Below, one piece after another: positions 35,409 through 45,550 of a stretch of 64,000 nucleotides of DNA (positions are counted from its first letter, which is position 1; each line of letters starts with the position of its first letter). A model generated the notes under the pieces. That model saw only the letters and a program-made list of their open reading frames with translations. It was not told the DNA's origin and searched no databases. The stretch is from CAIWHR01 sp963734575 (GTDB lineage: Bacteria; Pseudomonadota; Gammaproteobacteria; Burkholderiales; Casimicrobiaceae): assembly GCA_963734575.1 (NCBI GenBank), contig CAVTHT010000017.1, forward strand, positions 248,001-312,000. Direction: 5' to 3'. The position numbers were made by a program, and so were the translations under genes.

Positions 35409-37474
35409 GCTCAGCGAGAAGTTCGAGGTCCTTGCCGAAAGCGTCGGATCCACGCCGATACCCCTCCGATCGAAGACGCGTCGCCGCGACCCGAGGCGTG
35501 TTTCGACGTCGTGATCGTCGGCTCGGGTTACGGCGGTGCGGTCGCCGCCGCGCGCCTGGCGGGTCTGACCCGGAAGCGACGGGATTGGCGATCTGCGCGT
35601 GGTCGTGCTGGAACGCGGCAAGGAGTGGCTGCCGGGCGACTTTCCCGAAAGCATCGCCGAACTCCCGCGCGCGATGCACGTGCAGCAGTCGCGCGAGCGG
35701 CGCGGCCCTGGGGCCGACGGACGCGCTGTTTCGCGTCTACGCCAATGGCGACGTCTCCGCCGTGGTCCATTCCGCGCTGGGCGGCGGATCGCAGGCCAAT
35801 GCGAGCGTCGCCGAACGTGCGGACCCCGCCGTGTTCCGGCGCGATCCCTGGCCATTCGAGCTGAAGCGCGACGCGGGCGAGAATCCGGAACGCTTCGCGA
35901 AGTACCAGCGACGCGCGGAGCGGCTCCTCGGTCTCACCCGGCGAACGACGGACGCGCAACGCTACACGAAGCAGGAACGGTTCGCGAGTCTCGCCGCGGC
36001 GATGCGCACGCGCGCGGCGGACGCGAACCACCTCGATCGCGACCCGCGCCCCGTCAGGATCGCGGTCCACAGGCCGGATTCGCGCAACCCGACAGTGCGC
36101 CCGGATCCGACGACGACCTGATGGCAACCAACCGGTTCGGCGTCAGTCGGCATCCCTGCATCGGCTGCGGCAACTGCGTGGCCGGCTGCAATTACCACGC
36201 GAAGAACACGCTGGCCACCAATTACCTGCCCATCGCCAGGCAGCGTGGCGCCGAGATCTACACGGAAGCCCACGTCGCGCACGTCGAGCGCGTCACCAGC
36301 GACCGCATTCCCTACCGGTGGCATCGTCCGCGTCCTGCCGACGGATGCCGAGAAGCGCCCGGAACGGCGCCGCAGGAAGGATCAGGCGACCCTGTACGCG
36401 AACGTCGTCATCCTCGCGGCGGGTACGTTCGGCAGCACCGAAATCCTGTTGCGCTCGAAGAAGCAGGGCCTCTCCTTGTCCAAGGCCATCGGGTCCCGGT
36501 TCTCGGCGAATGGTGATGGCCTGCACTTCCGGTATTGCGAGGATGACCAGGTCAACGCGGTTGCCGGCTTCGACGACGGACGTCCCGTCGGTCCGACCAT
36601 CACGCACATGTTCGACGGACGCGGGGGGCCAGGTCCGCTGGAGAATCAGGTCGTCGTGCAGGACGGTGCGATCCCGCGTGCGCTCGCGGAGGTGTTCGGC
36701 GAGATCGTCACCACCGGCGGACTGCTGGCCGAGCTGGGGGAATTTCGAACGCGGGTCGACAAGGCCGCGCGGACCGACGCGCTCGCCGTGTCTCCGGACG
36801 CGTTGAAATGCACGCAGGTGCTGCTCGCGATGGGGCATGACTCTGCGGCCGGAAAGCTCGAGCTCGATGCGCTGACCAACGAGCTCGACGATCCCGGCTT
36901 CAAGCCGGTGCGCGTCTCCTGGCCGGTGCGCGATGGCGAAGCTTGCGACGATGCGCAGGCGGAGCTGCTCACGCTGCCCGAGCGCGGCGGCGTATCGCTC
37001 GTCGATCCGATCGGCAGGCCGCTGCCGCGTGCCTTGACTTCCGTGCTCACGACAGTTCCCAAGGGTCCTCGCCTGACGGTGCATCCGCTCGGCGGTTGCC
37101 CGATGGCGGATGGCAGCGATCGCGGCGTGGTGAATCACAAGGGGCAGGTGTACGTCGGTTCGCCGCGAACAGCGACGACGGCGCTGCGCGCGTCGCGGCG
37201 CCCGAGCGGAGCGGTGCAGCCACAGCGCAGGCAGGACGAGAGCCCTCCGGACCCCGTGCATCCGGGTCTGTACGTGCTCGATGGGTCGATCATCCCGACT
37301 TCGCTGGGCATCAACCCGTCGCTCACCATCACCGCGCTGGCGGAGCGCGCGATCGACTTGCTGCGGAACGAAGAGGGTTGGACGCGCGACGCCACGGTGC
37401 GCGCAGCGATGCCGCAGCCGGCGTCCGGCAAGTCCGACAAACCGGAGGCCTTGAAGCCGCCGCGGGAGGTGTAG
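35401..37474 (+). pseudogene. GMC oxidoreductase, cholesterol-oxidase-like, at least five frame breaks
   Basis: From ATG 35401 (MFRLSEKFEVLAESVG) the protein can be followed through all three frames: FDVVIVGSGYGGAVAAARLAG for FAD, LRVVVLERGKEWLPGDFPES, FRVYANGDVSAVVHSALGGG, HPCIGCGNCVAGCNYHAKN, VVILAAGTFGSTEILLRSK, LTVHPLGGCPMADG and LDGSIIPTSLGINPS. Frame changes fall near 35470, 35570, 35705, 36060-36130 and 36318. The family is the FAD-dependent GMC branch with a conserved Cys-rich segment, often joined to an alpha/beta hydrolase, and hydrolase sequence does follow. All catalytic blocks survive, so either the sequence has errors here or the gene broke recently. Sterol or alcohol oxidation is inferred from family. 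Confidence 0.72.
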
Positions 37475-37489
37475 CGCACGCGGCCACCG

Positions 37490-39640
37490 GTGCGAGAGCC
37501 GTTGTGGCCGAAGGTCGAGATCGAGTTGCGCGAGCGCCTGCGTCTGACGGTGGATGGAGCGATCTCCGGACTGGTACGACATCCTGGCGCGAAGCCGAGG
37601 AGGGGCGCCGCGAGTATCGTCCTCGATCTCGAGTACGTCGTGCACGACATCCACGACATGCTGCACGCACGCGGGTCGACCGATGATCCCGGCAGCTCGC
37701 CGCCTCACCCTCAAGCAAGGACGCCTGTCCTGGCGGAGGACCAGTCGCAGCTCATCCTCGGGTCGCGCTACACCGAGATCAAGGCCATCGACGTGACGGG
37801 GCACGATGGACTTCTTCGTGCCCGAGCCCGCGAGCGGCGTCACGCAGACATTGCGTGGCCTCGTTTCATGGTGGAAGGTTCGCGGCAGGATCGAAGTGCT
37901 ACGGGGCATCGACGCGATGTTTTCGCGCCGCGCGGCGGGTCGCAACGGCATGACGGACCTCTTCGCGAAGCTGAGCATCGTGCCGGTCGCCTGTCACGCC
38001 GGCGAGCACCGACAGGTTCGTTACGACCTCCGGTTCGAGTCCGGTGGGAGACCGTACCATCTCGGCGGCTCCAAGATCGTGGCCTTCGACGAGGAGGTGA
38101 ATGCCTGGCGGTCGATGCTCGAGTTCGACGCGCGAGTGGTGGAACGGGGGCCGCAGGACAGCGTGGGACGGCTGGTCACGGAAGGCAGGTTTGCGCTCGA
38201 CGTCGTCGACCTCCTGCGCGATCGGCTTCCGGCCATCATCGAGGAACCGGATGCCGTGTCCGGGCTGATGGCCATGGCGTCGTTCGGCGCGTATTTCGCC
38301 CGCATGATGTTTGCCATCCAGTTGTTCCGGTTCCAGGCGCCGGACTACCCTGCGCGGCAACGGCATCGAGCCGCGGCGGCGCACCGCCAAGCGGCTCGAC
38401 GGGTGTCGCGGGCCCGAATTCCATACGGTGCAAGGTGCAAGCGCGCCACGGCCCCATCTGCGCCGGCGGCGGCGCAAGCCGGCTCGAGGGGGTCGATCCC
38501 GAGCTCGAGCTCCTGCTGACGCGCTACCGCCGCTCGCGGGATCCACAGGACCTTTCCCGTGATGCTCTTCCCCGGCTTCGCCGCCTCGTCGCTGCAGTTA
38601 GCACGACGGCGGCGATCGACCAGGGTGCCGCAACCTGCCACAAGTCCTGTGCGCGCAAGGTTTCGACGTCTGGGTGGCCGATGTCCGAACGTCTTCCGCG
38701 TTGCCGACCTGCGAGTTCCAGTGGGACTTCGACACGGTAGCCGCGGTCGACGTGCGAACCATGGTCGAGACGCGTGCTGCGAGATCGCGAACGCCCCGAG
38801 GTGCATCTCCTGGGACATTGCATGGGTGGCGCGATGTCTCGATGGCCGTGCTGGCGGCAACCGCCGCTTCAGGTCGAGCTGCCCGGCGGGTCGACCGTTG
38901 CGTTGCGCGACTGCGTCCAGTCGTACGTGTTCTCGCAGGTGACACCCTTCGTGGTGGCGTCGGCGGCGAACTCGCTGCGTGCCGAGCTCATCGCCACGCT
39001 GCGTGACGCGCTCGGGATTTCGTCGGTCCACCCGACGGTGGATCGTCCACCGATCGTAATCGAGGCGCTGTTCGACCGCATCGCGTGGTCCTGTCCGATC
39101 CCGCGAGGCTTCCAGCTACCCGTTCACGATGGAGGAAGCACCGACGTCGGACGATCAAGCGGCTGAGCGCGATGCTGGGCGTGATGTGGCTGCGCAAGAA
39201 CGTCAGCTCGGAGATGCGGCACGCACTCGGCGACTGCTACGGGCCGGGCAATCTGTCGACGTTCTGGCAGATCATGCACTTCGCGCGCAGCGGCCGCGTG
39301 GTCGATCGCGAGGCGCGCAACAGCTACGCCGACGGACCCGCACCTGCGCCAGGTGTTCGCGCGCGCGCCGGCCCTCGTCGTGCATGGCGAGCAGTCGCAG
39401 ATGTTCGACCCGCGCGGGTTCCGAGCAATTCGTCTCGCATGTCAACGTATTGTTCGGCTATCCGGTAACCCGCCACTCGCGTTCTATGTCGGCCTGCGCG
39501 ATTATGGACATTTCGATCCGATCATCGGCATGAATGCGCACCGTGACGTGCACGCGCCAATGGCCGCGTTCATTGTCCGGGCGGAGGCTGCCACCCGCAT
39601 GCTGCGCAGTCGTTGCGAAGGGGGACGGGTCGGCGCGCCG
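37490..39640 (+). pseudogene. Linker domain plus alpha/beta hydrolase with Cys nucleophile, many frame breaks
   Basis: The first part (about 37490-38340) has beta-rich sequence such as PKVEIELRERLRLTVDG, FVPEPASGVTQTLRGLVSWW and RLVTEGRFALDVVDLLRD. From about 38555 an alpha/beta hydrolase can be pieced together across frames: VMLFPGFAASSLQL, LCAQGFDVWVADVRTSSALP, the nucleophile elbow LLGHCMGGAM, ALVVHGEQSQMFDP and DYGHFDPIIGMNAHRDV. The elbow has Cys instead of Ser, as in PHA-synthase-like hydrolases. It probably belongs to the same polypeptide as the GMC part or is its partner. I count at least six frame changes here. Both boundaries are approximate. Confidence 0.6.
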
Positions 39641-40330
39641 TCGCCGGTGGCGCCGACGCCGACGGCGATGCGTGTGGTCCTGCTCGCCGCGAGTCGGGCC
39701 GTTCGTGGGCTGGGTCCGGGGTGTGCCGGACCAGCACCCTGCGCAGCGCACCGCCCGCATCGCATTCGATCTCAACTGCGAGAGCACCGCGAGTCAGCCG
39801 CACTGGACTGTTCCTGCTCATGGAGCGTCGGCGACGGCGCCAAGCCGACCTTCCGCGCAGGCTGGCGGGTCGCGCCGCAGCACACCGTGTTCGACGACAT
39901 GGCGTCGATCGCCGTCGCGGATATTCCCCTGTCCGACGGCCACCCATGCCGGGTGCTCTGCCTGGGCGAGTACCACGCGCCAGACCGCGTGATCGACACG
40001 CCATCGTTTCCGCTGGTGCCATGGACGGACGAAGCGCAGATACCCGTCTTCCTCGACCCCCCGGATCGTGCCGGGATGCCGACTGCAAGAGCGCCGTCGA
40101 TCCCTGATCCGCGCACCAAGCTCGGCCCGGCCGGTGTCGTGCTGTACGGGGACCAAGTGGATCTGCATCTCGACTCCGTGGAAGCGGACGGTGGCGCAAC
40201 GGATGCATCGGCCAACAAGGAAGCCACGGGGAAGGAAGCATCGGCCAGGGCCTCCTTCGTCGCGATCTCCCCGGAGGACCTGCTGGAGTTCGCAGACTAT
40301 CTCAATGGTGTGAAGATCCTCCGCCGCTGA
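39640..40330 (+). pseudogene. Unknown domain or protein downstream of the hydrolase, frame-broken
   Basis: Two segments in different frames look coding: GPFVGWVRGVPDQHPAQRTA followed by IAFDLNCESTASQ, then FRAGWRVAPQHTVFDDMASI through RVLCLGEYHAPDRVIDTPSF and ISPEDLLEFADYLNGVKILRR to the stop at 40330. The composition is beta-rich. It follows the hydrolase without a clear start and could be its C-terminal domain or a separate small gene. I do not recognise the family. The stop lies 25 bases before the intact PhoD-like gene. Confidence 0.42.
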
Positions 40331-40355
40331 GCCGAAAGAGATCGAGGGAGCGACG

Positions 40356-41498
40356 GTGCACATTCCCGGCGAGAGAAGCGGCACCATGCTGGAATTCGCA
40401 TTGGCGTCCTGCATGTCCCCGGGCACGCCATTCGATCACGGCCGGTCCGACGCGGTGCTCGGCAAGCTGCTGGAGGATGCGCGCCGCCCGGATGGCCCCG
40501 AATTGGCGCTGTTCGTCGGCGACCAGGTCTATCTCGACGACAACGCCGACCTGTTCGTGACCGGCACGCCGAAGGAGTATTTTTTTAAGCGCTACCGCGA
40601 TGCATTCGGGCTTCCCAGCCTGAGCGCGCTCATGCGGCGGCTGCCTGTCTACATGGCGCCAGACGACCACGAGATCTTCGACAACTTCAACGGTCGCAGC
40701 GGTCTGCCCAAGGCTTCGCAGCAACAGGTGCAGTCCTGCATCATGGCGTTCGACGCATTCCAGGGCTCGCACGGCCCCGCATCCATCCTCCTGCCGGGGG
40801 TCCAGCAGCAGCCCGGAAGCCACTGGTATGCGTTCGAAGCGCACGGCTATCCGTTCTTCGTGATGGATACGCGATTTGAGCGCGAGCGAAGGGCGAATCG
40901 ATTCGTGTCGCCGGAGCAGCTTGACGCGCTGTGTGCATTCCTGAAGGAGCACAAGACCCGGGCCAAGTTCGTGGCATCCGGAAGCATTCTCTTCCCGATT
41001 CTCGAGTCCACGGCCGCGAACCCGCAGGTCTGCGCCGTGAGCGACGACTCGTGGCTGGGTTATCCCGAGGCGGCTCTCCAGGTGCTTCGGTTCATCAAGA
41101 CCGAGGGGATCGACAACACGATTTTTCTCGCCGGCGATGCGCATTGCTCACTGTTCACGCGCGTCGAAATCGCGGCAGCCGACGACACCACGACATTGCA
41201 TGCATGGTCGATCGTCAGCAGTGGTGTCTACACGCCCTATCCATTCGCGAACAACAAGCCGCAGGACTACGTGCTGGATTCGCACTCCCTGCCGGCAGGA
41301 TCGTGGGTGAGCACCCAGCTCGGCGGAGTGTCATGGCGCACCGTGCAGTCGTTCGACAAGAGCTGCTACGCCATCGTCCGTGTAGACAATCAGCCGGCTA
41401 CGCAGCTTGCGGTCCATTTCGAGGGCATGCACGACCATGCGTCCGGCTTCGACCGGGCGGACGCAACGGAGGCGCCGTGGGCGCGCCGCGTCGCCTGA
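40356..41498 (+). CDS. PhoD-like phosphodiesterase/alkaline phosphatase
   Basis: 380 residues from GTG 40356, with GAGGGAG 5 bases upstream. Metal-binding blocks of the PhoD/PAP-like metallophosphatases are in order: FALASCMSPGTP, FVGDQVYLDDNADLF, YMAPDDHEIFDNFNG, FVMDTRFERERRANRFVS and LAGDAHCSLFTRVEI. No signal peptide is seen, unlike exported PhoD, so it may act in the cytoplasm or travel with a partner. It is intact although the preceding 5 kb is frame-broken. The substrate, perhaps a phosphodiester or a lipid-linked phosphate, is unknown. Confidence 0.82.
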   Translation: MHIPGERSGTMLEFALASCMSPGTPFDHGRSDAVLGKLLEDARRPDGPELALFVGDQVYLDDNADLFVTGTPKEYFFKRYRDAFGLPSLSALMRRLPVYMAPDDHEIFDNFNGRSGLPKASQQQVQSCIMAFDAFQGSHGPASILLPGVQQQPGSHWYAFEAHGYPFFVMDTRFERERRANRFVSPEQLDALCAFLKEHKTRAKFVASGSILFPILESTAANPQVCAVSDDSWLGYPEAALQVLRFIKTEGIDNTIFLAGDAHCSLFTRVEIAAADDTTTLHAWSIVSSGVYTPYPFANNKPQDYVLDSHSLPAGSWVSTQLGGVSWRTVQSFDKSCYAIVRVDNQPATQLAVHFEGMHDHASGFDRADATEAPWARRVA

Positions 41499-41587
41499 CT
41501 TCCGTCGCACGAGCGACGACGCGCCGGAAGCGAAGCGCGCGAGCGCAGCGTGCCATGCGTGGCGTCAGCGCGAGCCAGCGTGATCCA

Positions 41588-41947
41588 TCACGCCGTGCGC
41601 GGCTGAAGGCACCATGCCGTCCAGAGCGCCGCCGCCGCATCCACGAATCCGAACGGCAGAAGCAGCCATGGCGCGACGTGCGTCGCCACCAGGGCGGCGA
41701 ACACGAACGGCACTGCCAGGCGCACCTCGACGGTCCAGCGCAGGAAGGCGCGCATCTCCGCGCGGGCGGCGCGGCAGTAGTAGTACCCGAAGAACACCAT
41801 GAACATGCCCGCGACGCGAAGCCACGGCTCGGCCGTGGGCTGCAGTCCCATGACACCGAGCACGGCGTTGGGTGCGACGAGGACTGTGCCGCCGAAAACG
41901 ATCAGGTAGAGCCCGAAGATAAATACACTGCGTGCAGCACGGCTCAT
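41588..41947 (-). CDS. Small integral membrane protein, unknown function
   Basis: 119 residues from ATG 41947 (MSRAARSVFIFGLYLIVFGG). Four membrane helices can be marked: residues about 7-27, 42-60, 72-92 and 95-112. Motifs include VLGVMGLQPTAEPWLRVAGM and FGYYYCRAARAEMRAFLRWT. The pattern fits small DoxX-like or uncharacterised four-helix proteins, but I cannot assign a family. It is divergent from the DUF1302 gene, with about 210 bases between. Confidence 0.62.
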   Translation of the reverse strand: MSRAARSVFIFGLYLIVFGGTVLVAPNAVLGVMGLQPTAEPWLRVAGMFMVFFGYYYCRAARAEMRAFLRWTVEVRLAVPFVFAALVATHVAPWLLLPFGFVDAAAALWTAWCLQPRTA

Positions 41948-42156
41948 GGGTGCTCCCTGTCTCGCACGGGCCGCCGCTGCACTTCCGGTGGGCTGCGGGG
42001 AGCGCTGCCAACCGATGACGTGAGCGGGCGGTGACCACGCGTGCTCCGGGATTCTATTCTGCAGTGGCGCCTTGTGCGTCAGGCGCCGTACATGGCGGTC
42101 CTGCGCAACGCCGCGATGCTCACGAGCAATGGACGACGAACAACGAGGAGATCGCC

Positions 42157-44188
42157 ATGCAGATCGACCGCTCGACCGTCGCTGTCCTCTTTGCAGCACT
42201 CCTGACCATTCCCTCGACCGCAGGCGCCGTCGATTTCCCGTCCACCAGCGATCTGCGCGTCCGGTGGAACACCACCGCCACGATCGGTACGGGCATCCGG
42301 GTCGAGCATCCGGATCCCATGCTGATCAAGCGTGCCAACGCTCCGTTCTCCGGAGTTCCCACTGCCTACGGCGGCGGAGCCGACGACTCCAACCTCAATT
42401 TCCCGGACACGAACGACGTGTTCTCGACGGTCGCCAAGGCGTTCACCGATCTCGACATCCGTTATCGCAACGTCGGAGCGGTGATCCGCGCCAAGGGGTG
42501 GTACGACGAGCAGCTCGCGCGACACGGCGTGCCGCACGGAAATGCCAACAACGCGCTACGCCCCCGGCGCGAAGCTCAGCGATGCGGGCTTCGAGCCCGA
42601 GGCACGCTTCTCCGGAGCGGCTCTATCGGCCGCGTTCCTTTACGGCACGACGAAGCTGGGCGACGCAAGCTTCGACGTTCGGGTGGGCGAGCAGCCCGTG
42701 CTGTCCGGTATCGGTATCGCGCGCTTCATGCGCGGGATGACCATCAACATGCCCGTCGACGTGCCCGCATTCCGGCGGCCCGGCTACATCGAGCCCACGC
42801 TCCTCCCCGTGACCGGTTCCATGTGGCGCTACACGCACACGGCGATCGAGCGTGCGCCCCAGGGGCCGGTCGTTCATTTCGACGAGGACGAGGCGAAACT
42901 GTGGCTGCCCCTCGGCGCGCAAGCCGGGTACTGGGATCCGGAAACGCCACGCCCCGTGGGTGCGGTCACGGCCGGCGTCACGCTGGGTGCGACGGGTGTG
43001 TCCCTGACGGGGTTCTATCAGTACGAGTGGCGGCCAACGGTGGGTGCGCCCTGTGGAACGTACTTCACCGCCAATGACGTCAATACCGATCCGTCGACGA
43101 GCCATACCTGCAATGCCGTCGAGATCGGCCAGGTGGTGGGCACTTCGCTCCTGACGGAACGCGAGGCGCTGGCGCAGGGCCGCTTCATCCGCATGATCGA
43201 CGAACGCCAGGCGCGCGACAGCGGGCAGTACGGGATCAACGTGTGGGTGCCGCTGGCGGTGGCCGGCGACGCGAAGCCGCAGCTCGGCTTGCATTACCTC
43301 AGCGTCCACAGCACGGCGCCGTCGCTCGATGGCATTCGCGGTGCGCCCGGTCAGCTCTACGACTTCCAGCCCACGCCCGTGCGTGGGCGATGGGTGTATC
43401 CGGAAGACGTGCGCACGTTCGGTATCTCCGTGCGCACGGCGTGGCCCAATCGTCCGTGGCTTGCCGCCGCCGAGCTTTCGTACACCCCCAACGCACCGGC
43501 GCAGATCAACGCCAACGATCTCCTGTTCGGCAGCGTCTCCGCGGGCGCCGGACCCGCCGGCGCGCGCGTCGCGAGCGTGGCGATCGGCGACGAAGTGCAA
43601 GGCTACGATCGCGTGCACAAGACGCAGCTCGTCATGAACGGCGGCGCATTCGTGCCGCCGCTGAAGGGCGATGGCGTGCCGCGCTGGCTCAACTGGGAGT
43701 ACGGCTTCCTGTTCGCCGAAATAGGCGCCCAGTGGGCCGACCTCGCCGGAGCGAGCTCGGGATTGCGCTATGGTCGCGCATTCATGTACGGCATCGCCCC
43801 CGCCCCGGGCATACCGTCGACGCAGACAGCGTGCGTGCTGACGCCCGGCAACGCGGGCTGCGACAACGACGGCTACTTCACCCGCTTTTCATGGGGGTAC
43901 CGATTGAAGGCGCTGCTCAACATCCCCACCGGCACGGTCGAGTGGAAGCCGAGCATCACGTGGGCGCACGACGTGAAGGGCTACTCGATCGACAACCAGC
44001 TGAACGAAGGCCGGCGCTCGTTCGAATTCGCCTTGCGCGCCGAATGGCCGCGCTTCGACTACGGGGCGCGGTTGCCCGCGGCGGGCTATTTCACCGAGGT
44101 CAAGTACGTGGGCTACGCCAATCGCGCGAAGTTCGACGGGTTGCGCGACCGCGACAACGTCATGGTGACAGGAGGCATCACCTTCTGA
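42157..44188 (+). CDS. DUF1302-family outer-membrane/porin-like protein, one frame break
   Basis: Starts at ATG 42157 with GAGGAG upstream. A signal peptide (VAVLFAALLTIPSTAGA) is followed by DLRVRWNTTATIGTGIRVEH, typical of DUF1302 proteins. The frame changes near 42553; the next frame gives RYAPGAKLSDAGFEPEARF and continues to GLRDRDNVMVTGGITF at the stop. The 2032-base length fits one extra base, so repaired length is about 676 residues. Alternating beta strands and the aromatic-ended C-terminus suit an outer-membrane barrel. DUF1302 genes often accompany uptake of hydrophobic substrates, which would suit the nearby alcohol dehydrogenases, but no substrate is known. Confidence 0.78.
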
Positions 44189-44204
44189 GCAGGACGCGGG
44201 TCGC

Positions 44205-45516
44205 TCACCAATACCGCAGCGCCGCACCGAACAACGACTTCAGCTCGGCGCGGTCGACATCCTTCGGGGCGTTTCTGATCACGCGGTACTGCGGCTCCGC
44301 GCCGGATGCGAGCGCCTCGAGATGCGTCTGGTCGAAGCCCAGGGCCGAGATGCCGTTGGGCATGGCGGTGGCGCGCATGAGATCGATGACGCGACCGGCG
44401 AGTACCTCGCCGGCATCGGCGTTGGTTGCGCCACGCGCCTCGGCGCCGAGACAGTGCGCGCCGTGCAGATGACGCTCCGGACACGCGGACGCGGTGAAGC
44501 GCCACACCGATGGGTTGTTGAGCACGACCGCCATGCCGTGCGGCACGAGGCTCTTGCCCTCGGGGTAACCGGCCACGTGCCAGTCGCGCGTGAGGCCCGA
44601 CACCGCGTACGACAGGCCGTGCGGCGAGATGGCATCCGGCCGCGTTGAAGGCGATGCCCGCAAGCATGGCGGCGTACATCATCTCCGTGCGCGCTTCGCG
44701 ATCCGAGGCGTCTTCGACGGCGCGCACGAGGTACTTGCCGACGTTCTTGAGGGCCTCGGTCGCGAGCATGTCCGAGAACGGGTTGGCACCCTGCGACACC
44801 GGTCGCTGTACGCCCTTGGCCGGGTTCAGCCGGCGCGGCCACGCGCGTGCGGTGATCGATTCCAGCGCGTGGCTCATGCAGTCGAACCCGCTCGCCGCGA
44901 CGGCGTTGCGGGGCAGGCTTGCGGTCACGTCGGGATCGATGAGCGCGATCGTGGGGATCAGCCGCCGCGAGATGATGCCGGTCTTCGCATTGATCGAGCG
45001 CAGGCTGAAGATCGCGATCCCGGTCGTTTCCGACCCCGTACCCGACGTCGTGGGACAGGCGATGTGCGGCTTCACCGGCCCGGGGACACGCTGCCCCGCG
45101 CCGATGGGCGCGTTCACGTACGTCATGAAGTCCGCAGGATGCGAGGCGTACAGGTTCGCGGCCTTGCACGTGTCCATCACCGAGCCGCCGCCTACCGACA
45201 CGTAGCCGTCGAAGCGGCCGTCGGCCGCGAAGCGCGACGCATCCTGGAACGATGCGTCGGTCGGCTCGATGCTCACGTCGCTGTAGACCGTGGCCTCGAT
45301 GCCCGCTTCGCGCAGGGCATCACGCACCTTGGCCACGTGCGGGCCATCGCGCAGATAGGGGTCGGTGAACAGCGCGACGCGGCGCAAGCCCAGCTCGCGC
45401 GCCTGCTCGCCGGCCTCGGCGAGAACACCCGCGCCGAACGTGAAGGTCGGCATCCCGACGGTGAAACCGCGATCGCTGCCTTCGACCAGCGCGAAATCGG
45501 CGTGACAACATCCCAT
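44205..45516 (-). CDS. Iron-containing alcohol dehydrogenase, hydroxyacid-oxoacid transhydrogenase type, one frame break
   Basis: Starts at ATG 45516 with AAGGAG upstream. The group III (iron) dehydrogenase fold is visible: YVSVGGGSVMDTCKAANLYA, CPTTSGTGSETTGIAIFS, IDPDVTASLPRNAVAASGFD and MSHALESITA. The frame breaks near 44640, after FNAAG; the next frame gives PHGLSYAVSG, YPEGKSLVPHGMAVVLNNPS and the end FGAALRYW. The 1312-base length fits one extra base. The CKAANLYA and YVNAPIGAG sequences match the branch of human ADHFE1, which oxidises 4-hydroxybutyrate with 2-oxoglutarate as acceptor. It follows the GMC dehydrogenase by 34 bases, so the two probably act in one alcohol pathway. Confidence 0.8.
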
Positions 45517-45550
45517 TGCAATTCTCCTTCAGGCAGGCGGTCCTGCCAGG

